This document shows positions 10,500 to 22,686 of a stretch of 64,000 nucleotides of DNA, one piece after another; positions within the stretch are counted from its first letter, which is position 1; each line of letters starts with the position of its first letter. The notes under the pieces are model-generated. The model had not been told where the DNA came from and did not search any database. It saw only the letters and a program-made list of their open reading frames with translations. Both the position numbers and the translations under genes were made by a program. This DNA is from Pyxicephalus adspersus (lineage: Eukaryota > Chordata > Amphibia > Anura > Pyxicephalidae). The stretch is taken from NCBI RefSeq assembly GCF_032062135.1, contig NC_092868.1:44210196-44274195 (forward strand). The letters are read 5' to 3'.

Positions 10500-12152
10500 C
10501 TGACAATCAGCTAGCTTGTGTAGAACAAAAGGTTATCAAATCTTTAACTAATCTAATAACTTTGCAAACTTATACCTGGAAATTATTTTAAAAGGTTTTG
10601 GGGACACATAATTGCATGTCCCTGTAATAAGGGATGTCTTAAGTCCTGCCATTTTCTTTTAATTGCTTTTGGTGGCACCTCCATTGGAGTCTCCACAATG
10701 GCTCTGTGGGTATCCGTGCAGGAAGGTCACATATGATAAAGCACAACTGCAGAGAAAAGATCCAAGAAGAGGTGGTGGTAACTGACATTTCACTCATGCC
10801 TGACTTTCCCGAAGTATTAAAGATGGTGGTACCCATTCTGAATGCTCCATTAAAATAAAGAGCTCATACTTGATGGCTTAGAAACTACTGAGACTACCGA
10901 ACCAACATGATTGCCAGGAAACAATTATTTATAAAACGAGCAGTCAGCACTTACAGTCTTCATGCTTCCACAGTACAGGTTCCCTTTACAGACCAATAAT
11001 CATGTTTTGGGCACCAGAGAAATCTGCATCTACCGGTTCTGATTGATCAATATGTTTTTTTCTTATTCAAACTTAATAATGACATCCAGTAAACTTGGTC
11101 ACATAGAGAAACTAAAATTCCAATATATTCACTTGTGCATGGAAGTGACATTTATTTTTTTTTCCACGGGAAGAATAATAGTTTTCTTACAATTAAAATG
11201 GAATTATGTTACATGGCCATTTTGGTTACAAACAATGTTAAGTAGAGTTCTTTAATATGTAATTAAGTGCTCAATGATATTTATTGAAAACCATTAAATG
11301 TCAATCAGAAGAAGGGGAAAAAAGCATGAATTACTGGCAAGATCTAATTATAGACAAAGATTTGACAGTAATTAACTTCTTATTCCCTTGTGTACTTCAT
11401 AACATACCAAACTAAATCAGTACTGACCTTCTAAGGCCCCGGGGTATGTTGTTTCTATCCTACAATAACCCAGTGTACTAATCCTCCCCATAGACTCCAA
11501 ACTGACATCTTTTCCCTGAATGTCCAAATGATTGTTTGTCTACAATTCTTACTATATTTTCATTTCTCTACTTATTTGTAATGACGATATTTCACTATTT
11601 CACATGATGTTTCAGTTTGGGCAGACCTGGCATGCTGGGAGTGCATCAGAATGTACATTCAAATACCCATTTCCTGTGACATTGTACGGTATGGCGATAT
11701 GGTCTTGTGTGTCTACAGATTTTTTTAAGACCAGATTCGTTTAGGTATTTTTTGACTGGTGATGGATTAAAACAAAAAACTTAATATGCTAGACAGAGAC
11801 CCACAATTGTTTTAGTAGACCAGCTTCATGCTTCTGATTTCAGGTATAGTTTCAGTGGCCACTTAAGACTCCAGCAGTATAAATCCTGTTTGCGTTCTTT
11901 TTTAAAGAGACCATAAGGTGTGATTCACAAATTTTTTTGTGAGGAGTTGATGCAACATTTACAGTTTAAATAGGTGTAGAATTTTGGTGGAGTCAGACAT
12001 TTTGGTGTCCATATCTTGTTGGCATGAGGTTCAACATGAGAAGTGTTATTCTTCAAAAGGTTGGAGAACCCAAATGTGAAGTTTTGCTTAAAGATAGAAC
12101 CTGGTGGGCTGATTGAGCCCCTGATTTTCATGTGTCGTAGATAATCTTACAG
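10500..12152. other. no firm gene; possible old repeat at 10630-10855
   Basis: About 10630-10855 begins TTAAGTCCTGCC and ends CATTAAAATAAAG with a somewhat GC-richer core, in the style of the TTAA MITEs, but no clear inverted repeat was made out. The remainder is AT-rich and shows nothing. Confidence 0.3.
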
Positions 12153-12269
12153 TGGGATCTCGCTATCAGCATTTGTTTCTGTTCACCCGGGAGCTTTTGA
12201 AGTGCGTGCCCACCATTGTGTGTTCCAGCACCTTCTTCTACATAATATATCCACATATAAAAGCAACAG
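12153..12269 (+). CDS. possible internal coding exon (ambiguous)
   Basis: On the plus strand, ATAATCTTACAG precedes 117 nt ending GCAACAG|GTAGGT. One frame (two bases, then GSRYQHLFLFTRELLKC, then VPTIVCSSTFFYIIYPHIKA) contains a hydrophobic run that could be a membrane segment. The length is a multiple of three, and the final G joins the GT of the exon at 14095 to form Gly. Against it, a second plus frame and a minus frame (with GAGTHNGGHALQKLPGEQ) are also open, and the region sits inside the inferred span of the minus-strand gene. GC is higher than in the neighbours, which would also fit an old repeat. Confidence 0.3.
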
Positions 12270-12745
12270 GTAGGTTTAGTACTCCAATATTGGGCATACC
12301 AAGACCACCAACACAAGAGTTTACCTACAGAAACCTCAAGATGAAACTCTGATTAAAAGGACAACTGTAATCAAAACGTTGTTATTTGAATAAGGTAGGC
12401 TTGGTGTTTGATTTTGGGTCTGTGTCGTATTCAACCCAAACATTGGCCATTCGTAGATCAGGTTTAGCACCTAGAATATTGACAGGGCAAGGAAATCTGA
12501 CAGGACAGGAAATCTGCTAAAGATAAAGATGAATATACCCTTCCCCTTCATGTATTGCTTCTTCCTCCCCCAGATAAAGTTCTGCTGTACAAGCACTGTA
12601 AGAGGCTGGTGCCAATTCAAATTCAGGTATCTTCCCAGCGTGTAATATACAAATACATTTAAGGGGGTATTAGGAATTGTAGAGCTACATTAATTTGTGT
12701 CATTTTATTTGACCACTATGGTTTTACAGACCTATATGACTACTT

Positions 12746-13024
12746 TTAAAGCTCAACTCCAGGCAGAGGTAATAATAATTGGTAGGTTTGGTAGTATTAT
12801 TTAAAAAAAACAAAAACCATCCAGCCTATTAGTCTGGAAATATATGCATTACTTATTTCTTTGTTTTAGTCACTGTTTTAGTTGTTTTGCTGCTCTCTGC
12901 CTTTTAATAGCCGGCAGCAGCTTCAAACACCCTACTCTGCCGTGCACAGTCAATTGGTTCAATGGCATTTCAGACAGATTGTTAGTAGGGAAAGCTTATC
13001 CCACCTCTACCTGACAGGGCTTAA
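12746..13024. mobile_element. TTAA-bounded MITE, type B
   Basis: The left end TTAAAGCTCAACTCCAGGCA and the right end (reverse complement TTAAGCCCTGTCAGG) form an imperfect inverted repeat with TTAA at both tips; AGGNAGAGG follows on both sides. Related ends (TTAAAGCTGAATTCCCAGG at 31328; TTCGGCTTTAA at 38188) suggest a family. No coding capacity. The open frame at 12882-13121 partly overlaps it and is not a gene. Confidence 0.55.
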
Positions 13025-13189
13025 AAGAAGAGGAAAAACTGCAGAGTGGTGCAGAATTCCTCTTATAACATTGAAGTGTGTGAATTGTTTAGTTCTTCAC
13101 ATTCCTCAGTTCACAGGCTAGAACATATGGTGCAATATTACAGTACAGTGTTTCGATACTTCCACACCAAACACGATTAAACAATGTGC

Positions 13190-13385
13190 TTTCTCACCGC
13201 CTTTCCCTGCTACGTACGATTCAATGATTTTCTAAGAGCCTCATTAATTTACAGCCCATCTATTAGACAGATGTCAGTTCCAGTAGAGGCAATTATTTAT
13301 TTCATAATGTCTCAATGATTTGCCAGAGTTAAAGGTTATCTTTGGAGAAATCTGAATTTACTCTGCTTTGCATTCAAAAAAGACA
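13190..13385. promoter_or_regulatory. candidate conserved non-coding element
   Basis: Repeat-free sequence with CCTCATTAATTTACAGCCCA, GGCAATTATTTATTTC and TTATCTTTGGAG motifs, the last resembling a TCF/LEF site. Suggested by composition only. Confidence 0.25.
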
Positions 13386-14094
13386 AAATCAAGAAGTGGC
13401 TATACAGCCAAAGTAACTATAGAGTACTTTGAAGAACAATGCAAAATCCATATATACTGCCCAGAACCCATCCCCTTTAAACAATGTCCAATGCTAGTAG
13501 GAACAAAATGTACCTGTAAACCTGAGTTTCTTATATAATTAAGTAAAATGTTTTTTTGTGAAAATCTTTTATTTTTTTAGACAATCAAGGTCTTTAATAA
13601 TGTACTTTGCATGTCTTGCAGTAAAATGTATTAGAATTTAAAAGCCCTTCTAGTGCTAAATGACTGAAATTAAATAAAATAAAATAAAGGATGGGTCAGG
13701 AAAAGGTCAACCAAATAATATATTTAATGTAGTCTTCTGGCTGAGCACACTGAGTGCCTTTATACCAGCATTTTACCACTCTTCTTAAAAGCAAAGCCAT
13801 TTCCAGGCTCCTAGAAATAATAGCAGTGGCCTTGAAAACATATTGATTTCCCCCCTTTAATATGTCTGAAAAAAATAAAATGCATCAGCATTCAAATTAA
13901 CAAAATATGGAACAAACGGTGGGTAGCACAGAGACAAAAATAGAATAGAATGAAATCCCTGTTTATGGATTGGTGACAAAAAGCAAGATTTCCTACTATG
14001 AAACCTTAAGCAAAACTCCAAGCAAATGGCTAAGTATATAGAAGACATTAAAGGGCAGGAGACTGATTTTTCTTTTTTTCATTAACACTTACAG
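13386..14094. other. intron-like DNA, no gene seen
   Basis: AT-rich. A minus-strand acceptor-like TTATTTTTTTTCAG near 13864 opens a frame of about 55 codons, but its phase fits neither neighbouring exon. The end of this block is the long pyrimidine tract before 14095. Confidence 0.35.
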
Positions 14095-14168
14095 GTCCGA
14101 GCTTACGACTGGTCAATAAAAAGAAAAGGAGCACAATGATGGGCTATTTATTTGTTTTTTACAAATAA
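14095..14168 (+). CDS. possible terminal coding exon (weak)
   Basis: The acceptor is excellent (TTTTTCTTTTTTTCATTAAC then ACTTACAG). Two bases GT complete the split Gly codon from 12269, followed by PSLRLVNKKKRSTMMGYLF, VFYK and TAA. An AATAAA lies about 95 nt beyond, at 14263-14268. The short basic and hydrophobic tail is not recognisable. Support rests on the phase match and signals; with the first exon itself ambiguous, this could be coincidence. Confidence 0.25.
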
Positions 14169-14169
14169 C

Positions 14170-16398
14170 AATAATAATCTCCTTTTGCTGTTTTTCTCTC
14201 CTAATTTGAGTGCTGCTGTACACGAACAAGAACATGCCAATACCAAGTCAAGTCTGGAAGCAAATAAAAAAGGATTTCTGAATAGGAGGGAGCACATGAC
14301 TCACTTCTGTCTCTCCCAACTGACAAAATATTTAGTAGTTGGCCATATAGGAACCCTGCACCACCCATGAGGTTGGGGGAAAATTCCTCCTTTCTTCAAT
14401 CCTGACCAGTGTATAAAGTTTAGATATTATATCATTTTCTTGCTGTATATGCACCGTTTTCCCCTCTAGTGCTACCCTAAAGCTTACCACACATTTCACA
14501 ATCTAATTATATATTCTGCTTCAGAGCTACCAAAAGCTAGGCAGTGCAAGGAGCGGCCTAATTGGATGCACTTCGAATGAAAAGTTTCGGTAGGTGTCAG
14601 AAATAATGTCTTATTTGTTGTTTTTTTTCGGTTTTATTTTTTACTAAGGTTCCATCCCTTACTATATAAGTATATACAAAAAGGAACAAAAACATCAATA
14701 ATACTTCATAGGAGAGGCAAAAATAAGGTTTTGAGATTGTCAGATATAAATCAGATGGGGGTTAATCTAAATTATCTGCACGCTTCACAGTACCAATTGC
14801 TTCTTCAGGGGAGGGGTGACATAGTCCTAAAAATTACTCATCAGTTTTGATCTCATGACATTAGGTAAAACACCACAGCCACTGGGGAATCTTCTTTAAA
14901 GCTATCCCTTAGACTCTCTTATTGTGGAATGGCCCCACTGATGACACACTGGGCCTTGGTGTTTTTATGTAATGACAGCCAATGGGCCCTACATCCTTAA
15001 TGAGGTGGAATTTCTGCAATGAGGTTCAACAGATTCTAACCTTTCTATTAATGTATCGAAAAGTAAAATAGTTTTGGCTTTATATAAAACTAAAACTCTT
15101 GCATGGCCCATTTACGGCAAATGACGCTTGAACACTACTCATCACTGACAGGTATTGTGTTTAGTAAACTTTGACAGCTTTGTGACAGGGAACTGAGCAA
15201 GCAAAATGAAAGTTTTAAGTTCTGTTAAGTGTTTTTATTACACCTAGAAGTCTTTTTTTTCAGATCTGAGCACATTACTGACACCTGTGTGTAAATTAGA
15301 TGAACACACACATGCTTTCTCACCCTTACGGCACATTAACATGTACATCATATGACCTGCTGTTCCCCTAAATGTGCACACTGCTGATACTGACAAACAT
15401 ACCCGCACTGCTGTAGAACAGCAGATGTGTCATGTAGATTTGCTGTATGGATATTAAAGACAAGCTCCCACCCTTTACTCTGAACTCACAGGAGAATGCT
15501 GTAGAAAGCGGTGCCACATAATGTCATGGTGTCCACACATCGTCAAATAAAGTAGGGTAAAGAAGAATTTAAATTTTTTCCAGAATGGGCTAAATATATC
15601 TGGAATAAAGGAATAACTATGCCTTTTTTTCTAAGGGTGCAGGGGTGCTCCAAAGGGTGGTGGTGGGGGGGTCAAAGTAGTGAGGTTGGGCTTATAATGT
15701 AATTTACATAGGACATGTATGTAATTCTGAATATCAATTTTTAATCCACTTTCTGTAATCATCTGTAAAGGAAAGACAATTCACAGATTCCCATTTACTA
15801 TAATAATACAGTGCAGATGACAGGTCTAAGGATGCGTTTGACTTGCTTTTAGATGAGGAGAGGCATGGGCAGCACTCAGCAACTCAATTAATCAAAATCA
15901 ATCAGTATTGTCAGCAATTTTGGTTACTAGAATGGAAAGAACAGTGATGACATATTATCATATAGGTCCTAAAACTGATTATATTATTCAGTTACAGTAA
16001 CAGTTTGCAGGGAGGTCCAAAAACTTACTGTGCTGACTGGTTGAGATGACTGGATAATAAGACTGGATGAATAGAATTACAAACCTTTGGCTAGTTAACA
16101 TTTATGCATTTGAGGTTTGTATTTAGCTTTGATGATCAGCTTCTGAAATCACCTTATACAGTATCTACACATGTTTACAATTCAACCCAAACCGGTCATT
16201 TGGCCCAAAGCAAATAAAAATGAACATCATATTCTGTGCCTAGGGCAACAACAGGTACATTGTAAGTTTTGTCTGTCAATGTCAGCCAGTTGGATTGATA
16301 AAAGCTTGCAATAGTTCAATTATTTAAAGTAGTATTTGAGCCAAAAATAATAGGATACAAATCATTTGCCCCCTCAAAAGTAAAATATCAAGGTCATC
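14170..16398. other. no gene; one old repeat copy
   Basis: About 14776-14815 (GCACGCTTCACAGTACCAAT then TGCTTCTTCAGGGGA) is a diverged second copy of the repeat at 6060-6120. A G-rich patch (GGTGGTGGGGGGGTC) is near 15660. The rest is AT-rich with no splice-flanked frames. Confidence 0.4.
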
Positions 16399-16406
16399 TT
16401 TTATTG
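16399..16406. repeat. 8-bp target site duplication, left
   Basis: TTTTATTG, repeated exactly at 16948-16955 on the other side of the hAT element. Confidence 0.9.
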
Positions 16407-16947
16407 CAGGGGTGCCCAAAACATTCATTGCGATCTACTAGTTGATTGCAAAGGCAACGCGAGTCGATCGCGGAGCCCTGCCTTACCCTATCCTGCTGTT
16501 TACCAGCAGCCCTGCTGTACGTCTATAGGGATGCTGGGGATGTCTTTCAGTGCGGCCATGAGAAAGCTTGTGTAACAGTGGGGAGTGGGGAGGGAGGCAG
16601 TGAGGGCAGTCTGAGGTAAGCAGTACTGGAGGGCCAAGTCAGTTCAGGCTTGGGGTCAGGGTTCAATTACCGAGATACTTTTGTACAGATTAGCAGTTCT
16701 TTTTCTTGTGCAGCACGTCATTCTCCTATGACAGGTGAACTGTAGCCTTCCTGTCACTATAGTCTTGTAGTGCAATGTCTGTGCAATGTTCTGCTATTCA
16801 ATGTCTCATTAGCTTCAGTCACTTCTGTATCATACTCGGTATATATATATGAATAATAATATGTTTAGAATTTTTATTGTTGGTGGATTATTTTGACTTG
16901 GTCGTTTTAAAAGTAGCTTGCAAGCCAAAAAAGTGTGGGCACCCCTG
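16407..16947. mobile_element. non-autonomous hAT transposon (complete)
   Basis: The ends are CAGGGGTGCCCA and TGGGCACCCCTG, a perfect 12-bp inverted repeat, and the element is flanked by an exact 8-bp duplication, the hallmark of hAT insertion. At 541 bp it has no transposase frame, so it moved using an enzyme encoded elsewhere. The left interior has CGATCTACTAGTTGATTGCA and a GTCGATCGCGGAG block seen in Charlie-like hAT families. Perfect target duplications point to a moderately young insertion. Confidence 0.92.
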
Positions 16948-16955
16948 TTTTATTG

Positions 16956-18260
16956 CAATACTTTTTTCTGCCACTTTGTTTTAGTTTGATAGACAGCACT
17001 GAACCGATCTACTCTGAGTCCAGGATGTCCTGGCTCCATCCCAGACTGTGCCTGGGTTGTGAAAGAAAAAGCACAGTAATGAGTTTAACTCTTTCTATCA
17101 CTTTCAATGCTTTCTTTCTTACTTTTACCATGCTTCCCGTTAGCAGCATTGGTACCTTTTCTTACTCTCACACTCCAGCTCTACTTTTAAGACACTGCAT
17201 CTCAAATGTAGGTATTTCCAATGCTTTCATTAAAAATACATTTAATTATGTATTACTCCTTATAGAGGGAGCATCTTTTATGTCTGATTAGAGTTCATCC
17301 TTAATGTAAAAATGATTCAGAACCGATGCAGTATTTATATATGTGAACTGAATGTTTTGATGAGAAAATTACCATTATGTAGATAATAACATACAGTTCA
17401 AATATCCTATACTGCTCTGTTATTTACCTCTATATTAGTTATTCCTGGAAACTGATTGATTGAAATTTTCTTAAAAATGTACTTAATATGTTTCTTATTT
17501 CCAAATGTGATTTTTAGAGTACATATTCTGTGAATATTCTTGTCTGAACCTGATATACATTCTTTGCTTTACATATGCCCGCAATACATCTCTCTTTCCT
17601 CAATGGATGAGCCCTTCCATGCACAGTAATTAACCCCACTTACCTTTTGTCATGGCCTTTTACATAATAATCGCATTAACCTATTTACTGATCATGGAGT
17701 ATCTTTGCTGAGGCTGAGAGTTATTACACAGTCATGCTCATTTTGTGCTTGACATGCTATAAAAAAGAAATTATATTGTATCCTGGGGAAGAAAACCTAA
17801 AATAATATCTACATCAATACTAAGTATATGCATTGGTTTGCATAACCCTTAAAAGATTTAACCCACCAAAAATTAGTTTGAGGTAGCAGGTTAAATGTCT
17901 AATATTTGATGTGGATTTAAACTCTAAATTTGCTTTCTTATAGAAAACTTGCAAAAAAAGGGTAATAGGCATTACTCAGTATCTATTCTTTTTTCCAATT
18001 TCCTACTGAAAAATAACAATTGAATCCCTAGCATGTTACTTCCCTGCCACTCTTGTGCACCGTTCTCTTGGCTAGAGAGGAAGCTGCAACTAAAGACTAT
18101 CAGTGCAAGGATCTCCCTGCTTTTGTTTCATCATTGCTATGGATCTGTGCTTTCTTCACGTCTCTTAATGGTGCTTGAATATTACCCCACCATTTACAGG
18201 ATTCCTAAGTATTATGGGGCAAGTTTAATATGAGGAAGCAAAGTCCTGCCTACTGTACCA
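16956..18260. other. no gene seen
   Basis: Contains a 118-codon open frame that starts inside the hAT element and runs to 17291, with no donor or family motif; rejected as a gene. Around 17570-17720 a repeat-free block with CAGTAATTAACCCCACTTAC might be regulatory. Confidence 0.35.
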
Positions 18261-18277
18261 AGATAGATAGATAGATA
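18261..18277. repeat. (GATA)4 microsatellite
   Basis: AGATAGATAGATAGATA, about four units. Confidence 0.85.
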
Positions 18278-18553
18278 ACACACAAAGATACAGTATTGAT
18301 CAAAGTGTAGTAGGTCAGTAAAGCTTTCAAGAATCCAGTTTTATGGGAAAATTAACATCCCCATATGTGGGTAACGTCCCTAAACCCCTTAAAAGCTTTA
18401 ATAAAGTAAAGACCGAAGCTTAGTGAAATTCTTGCAAATGCTTTGTAAATATTTGCTGTATACACTGTTCTTATAAAAGATAATGCATGTGCACATGCCC
18501 TGGTGATTTGTGGACATTATGTTATTTGGCACTAGTAGCTGACACTTAACTAA

Positions 18554-18880
18554 GGCTACGTACACACGTCAGATGATTCTCGTCTGATTATCGCCTCAGG
18601 GCTAGTATCAGACAAGAATCTGACATGTGTACACCGGCTGTCTGACATCGTTCATGGGTCCGTCCTGGCAGATTCCCGAACGACGAGCGGCGAAAGGCGG
18701 CAATGGAAGTGAAGGGGAGAGAGCGCAGTGGGGTGTCTTTCGCTCGTTCTCCCTCCTCTCTATAGAGTAGAATGGGGCTGTATGTACAGCACTCGTTCAT
18801 GCATCTTTCAGTCTTTTGTTGTTGGAAAGGATTGTGAAAGATCCTTTCCAACGACAAAAGTCTAATGTGTGTACGTAACC
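18554..18880. mobile_element. MITE with GGYTACGTACACAC termini
   Basis: The left end GGCTACGTACACAC matches the reverse complement of the right end (GGTTACGTACACAC) with one mismatch. Just inside the right end is a hairpin, TTGTTGGAAAGGAT paired with ATCCTTTCCAACGA (about 18818-18856). Possible 3-bp target duplication TAA/AAA (imperfect) would suit a PIF/Harbinger-like origin, but that is inference. The interior is GC-richer, with several CpG. Confidence 0.75.
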
Positions 18881-19985
18881 AAAGTGTGTATATCCTCTGA
18901 CATGGCTGACCTGCTTAAATCTCATAAATTTCATGAGTACCAGCACCAGTGAGGATAAGCATCATCAAATCATAGACTTTGAGCAAAACTGTTTAAAAAC
19001 TTGAGTACATGCATGTAGGTAGACACATGTGCCTTTTTATTAGGGGATATTCATGGGCTTTAGTAAAAGAACAGCCCTCATACATTCAGTGGACAATTAT
19101 GCAGTCAAACCACACAACCAATGACAAGACATTCAAAAAGCCTAAAAAATGCAGTATACAAGAATGAACAAAAACTAATGGTTGTAACCAAGAGAATAAA
19201 AAAAATCCTGCAGACTAGCATACACTAGCCTTCAGAATTACATTGGCTTTTGTATATTACCTTGGTAGTACTCAAAACTATGTGGTTGTGAGTATGAGAC
19301 GTATAGACATATGTAAAGCAGAGACAACTATGGGGGATAGTGCATAAAAGAGAAGAAAAGAGGCTATACCATAGCTAATGTACCAAAAGAGACCACCGTG
19401 GTGGACAGATTCAAAGCAAAGCCCTATTGTGGTGACCAGCCCCTAAGCCGAGCTATAATTAATGATATTAGAAAAACAAAGAGTGAATTGTATAGTGGAA
19501 TAAGCGCCCCTGTTTGTAAAAGTAGCATCACAGAGAAGTAGTTTTTTTTTGGTTCCAAAAGCCTGCAACTACAAACAAAAAAATAAAAAATATTTAACAA
19601 CATATAAACATTAGCAACAAGTAGATAAAATGGTACTTGGTATTAAAAGTGTAAATAGTAGATAAAATCAGTGGGGCTTGCATTAGTGCAAAGCCAAAAA
19701 AGTATGATGTTTGTGTCCACATATTTAAAAAAATGTAATAAAGAGTAACTGCACTTTTGTTTCATAAATAAATAGAAACTATATAATTGCTATACAAGCC
19801 TGAAAGAATGAATTCAGGGAAATTTACCAATGTTGAGTTATAGAGGTTATTGCAGTGAGGACACTGGTGAGAGTCCAGTGAACTTTTCCAATTGGACACA
19901 AATGCCAAAACAAATCTACTTTATCCAAAATAATAAAATACATAAAATCCCATCCAGTTACGTATTCATTGAATATTCATTCATT
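18881..19985. other. no gene seen
   Basis: AT-rich DNA without recognisable repeat ends or exon signals. Confidence 0.4.
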
Positions 19986-20204
19986 CAACCTATTAAAGTT
20001 CTCCAAGACTGGAGAGGATAGATTATCATGGAAGAAATTGGGTGATTCAGAAAACTTGGTATGGATCTGGTCCAGGATTGAATACATTTGCCATCTAATA
20101 GCAAAAGATTTTTAAGAAATCCATTCCAGGTTTGTTGGATAACCCATGTTCCCACATGATAGTCTATTTACTCCAGTCTTGGAGAGCTTTATTAAATTAG
20201 GCCC
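19986..20204. mobile_element. large palindromic MITE, copy 1
   Basis: The left arm (TTCTCCAAGACTGGAGAGGA) and right arm (CTCCAGTCTTGGAGAGCTTT) are near reverse complements, with a second arm pair AATCCATTCCAGG towards the centre. The right tip is TTAGGCCC. ATT on each side may be a 3-bp target duplication, although ATT is locally frequent. Other copies begin at 39177, 46396, 57341 and 63192. Confidence 0.75.
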
Positions 20205-20809
20205 ATTGTGTATAAACCTGAATTCTGACTTGTTGAACAAAATTATGCACACTTAGAAACAAACAGTGAACATTTTTGGGCCTATTACAGATATATATTT
20301 TTCACAGTGCTGTCATCCTATCACCACAAATATACGTACGTAAGAAGAGTACCAGTATGACCTAACTGCTGTGCTGTCACTTCTTTATTGTCTAGTCATG
20401 AGGGTTGAAACATTGGCTGTACTGCACTGGTATTCACAGGTCTGGGTATTATGTAGTAGAGGAGTCTGAACCAAATAGCTGAATGAAGAGAATTTCACAT
20501 GTTTTGACAGTCAAACCACTTAGTGCCAGCTGCACTTTAAGATTTTTTTCCTGGATTTCACCACTACCACCATAATTGATAAAAGGCCCATAGATATTAA
20601 CACATGGGCACAATTATGGATCAATGGGCAAAAGGGCACTAATATGGCTCATTAATGGCATAAATGAGCTAGCATAATATGTATAAAACTAGAACTAGTT
20701 ACAAATGTAAAAAGATCCAGGTATAGGATAACAGTCAGATAAACTGGAAAAGTTTAATCACTATAAGTATTGTCTAACTATTTTATGTAGGGCTATATAT
20801 ACCTTATAT
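20205..20809. other. no gene seen
   Basis: AT-rich, no feature recognised. Confidence 0.4.
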
Positions 20810-20970
20810 CAGTGGTCCCTAAACTTTTTGGACCTACGGACCACTAAAGGCATAGACTCCAGACTCCTGACCGCGCATGCGTGGGGAGCCATTTGTCACT
20901 CAAAAAGGGAAGAGACTTCCCCCCCGAGAGAGATCTGAATGGGGGACATGGTCCGCAGTGTAATGTTTGT
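20810..20970. mobile_element. hAT-type MITE fragment
   Basis: Starts CAGTGGTCCCTAAACTTTTT and GGACCTACGGACCAC, a typical hAT terminal and subterminal repeat. ATGGTCCGCAGTG near 20951-20968 may be the diverged or truncated other end. No target duplication was found. Confidence 0.5.
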
Positions 20971-22559
20971 TACACTATTGAACACTATCACATTGCTATA
21001 CTAAATGGCCCTCAAAGAAAAATTGATGACTGCATATGTTTCTAATGAATAATTGTTCTGCTTCTGTGTATAGTAACATTTAAGTCCATGAGCATCAGAC
21101 ACAGAAACAAATCATACAGAACAAGAGGAAAACGGATTGTTTATGATTTGCTTGAATCTGACTCTGAGATGCACAAGCTGTATTTGCATCAACTTGTATG
21201 AATTAATTAAATATATAACAATTTTCCAAGTGCATGAGCCTTTATAAAGGCAGAGATCCCACCAATTCAATCATACTCACAATATCTACTATTTCCATGG
21301 TCATTTAATTAGTTGCAGAGGCTGTCTAAAAAATATGGAAGACTCTTTAAGCAACAAGGAACACATCTTTGCCTACACATAGTCCATTGGTGTACTAAAG
21401 TTGCTATGAAAAGGTCTTCCTGTAAAATAGTTACCTTTCCTGCCAATTATGCTACTAAACACCACTCTATTGTGGGGAATGGTCACCTAAATACCGCTAG
21501 AAAAACAGCACAACTGTGGGTGCCAATGCTTTGAGTTTCCTGCAGTCCTTACTTATTTCTTTCACTGTACATCACAAGACAGTAGTGGTATGGAAGCCAG
21601 CAAGATAAACCAGTAGGAGATTTGGGGAACCCAAGTGATCAACAGTCATGGATGTCTCAGTTTTGGGGCACAATTGCTCAGGAACGAAGCAGTGTTCAGT
21701 AGTTCGTGGACTTCTTTATTTTTTACAGGTCGACCTTTTCTAAGAAAACACTTTAAAGTGACAGGGCCATTTAGTAATTTGGTTTTAGCAGCAGTCAAAG
21801 GTCTAGTGAACCTTTTACACAGACTGGGACACCACATTTCATCTTAAGGAGGATATATGGAAAGAAGTTTGAGTGGAGCTTATAAACAGTTACGATACCC
21901 TTAAGAACTTGAGCCAAGGGGGTCTTAACCTCTAGAGTCCTAAAAGTAAGTCACCAACTGCAATAGTCTTTAAACTTCAGCTTTGGCCAGACATATGTAA
22001 AAGGAAGGAAGAAAAGAGGACCTTTGGTGCCTAAAAAGAGCCTTCCTTACTCTTTTCTTCCTTTCTTCTCATATGTTTGGACTATATTTGTTTATCTAGT
22101 CAAGGCTCGCCACCACCCTTTCTCTATGAAGTTTAAACTGTTATATATTCTTTGGGTGCTTTACTTTGCATTTGGTCAGACATAAAAAGGTTGATTACCC
22201 TACATGCTACTACAAAAGTGGTACTTAACCTGGTATTCAACCGGGTATTCAATCCCCTTGAATAACGATTGAGAGTCCTAAGATGATGACGTATCTGATG
22301 GTCTGTGGAATAGAACAGGGACTACTTTTACCTTACATATCAGCATGGACCATGGCAGTGCAGCACCAATTGAAAATGTGGTCGAAAAGTATAAGTAAAA
22401 TTTTAAAGGTAGTCATAGAGCCCTTCCGAATCTCTGAAAAGGCTGAAGTGAAATGTTTTTATGGGTAAATCAGATCAATTAAACAGCTGCATACAGTGAC
22501 CATCCGTTCCTCTGTTGACTGATTATGTTCAGCACAAAAGGAGGCCCTCTAAACGTCAG
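20971..22559. other. no gene seen
   Basis: Open frames at 21313-21534, 21635-21847 and 22283-22468 lack splice context and family motifs. Otherwise AT-rich DNA. Confidence 0.35.
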
Positions 22560-22686
22560 TGCCACCCATCATTTGTAAAAACAAGCATGACCCGGGGCAG
22601 CTGCCCTTTTGCCAGTCCCTCTCAGGGTCAGGGACAATAGCTCTCTGACATATGGGGGTCACAAAAAAAAGTGTTGACCACCACTG
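22560..22686. mobile_element. hAT-like right-end fragment
   Basis: Ends GTGTTGACCACCACTG, a typical hAT right terminus. A matching left terminus (CAGTGGTGGTCAAC) was not found, so the element is truncated and its left boundary is a guess. Confidence 0.35.

Noticed and set aside
13780..13864. Minus-strand acceptor with about 55 open codons
   Set aside because: Phase incompatible with the exon at 9900-9976 and the peptide is not protein-like.
16935..17291. 118-codon plus-strand open frame
   Set aside because: Begins inside the hAT element's right end; no donor site, stop-to-stop by chance, no motif.
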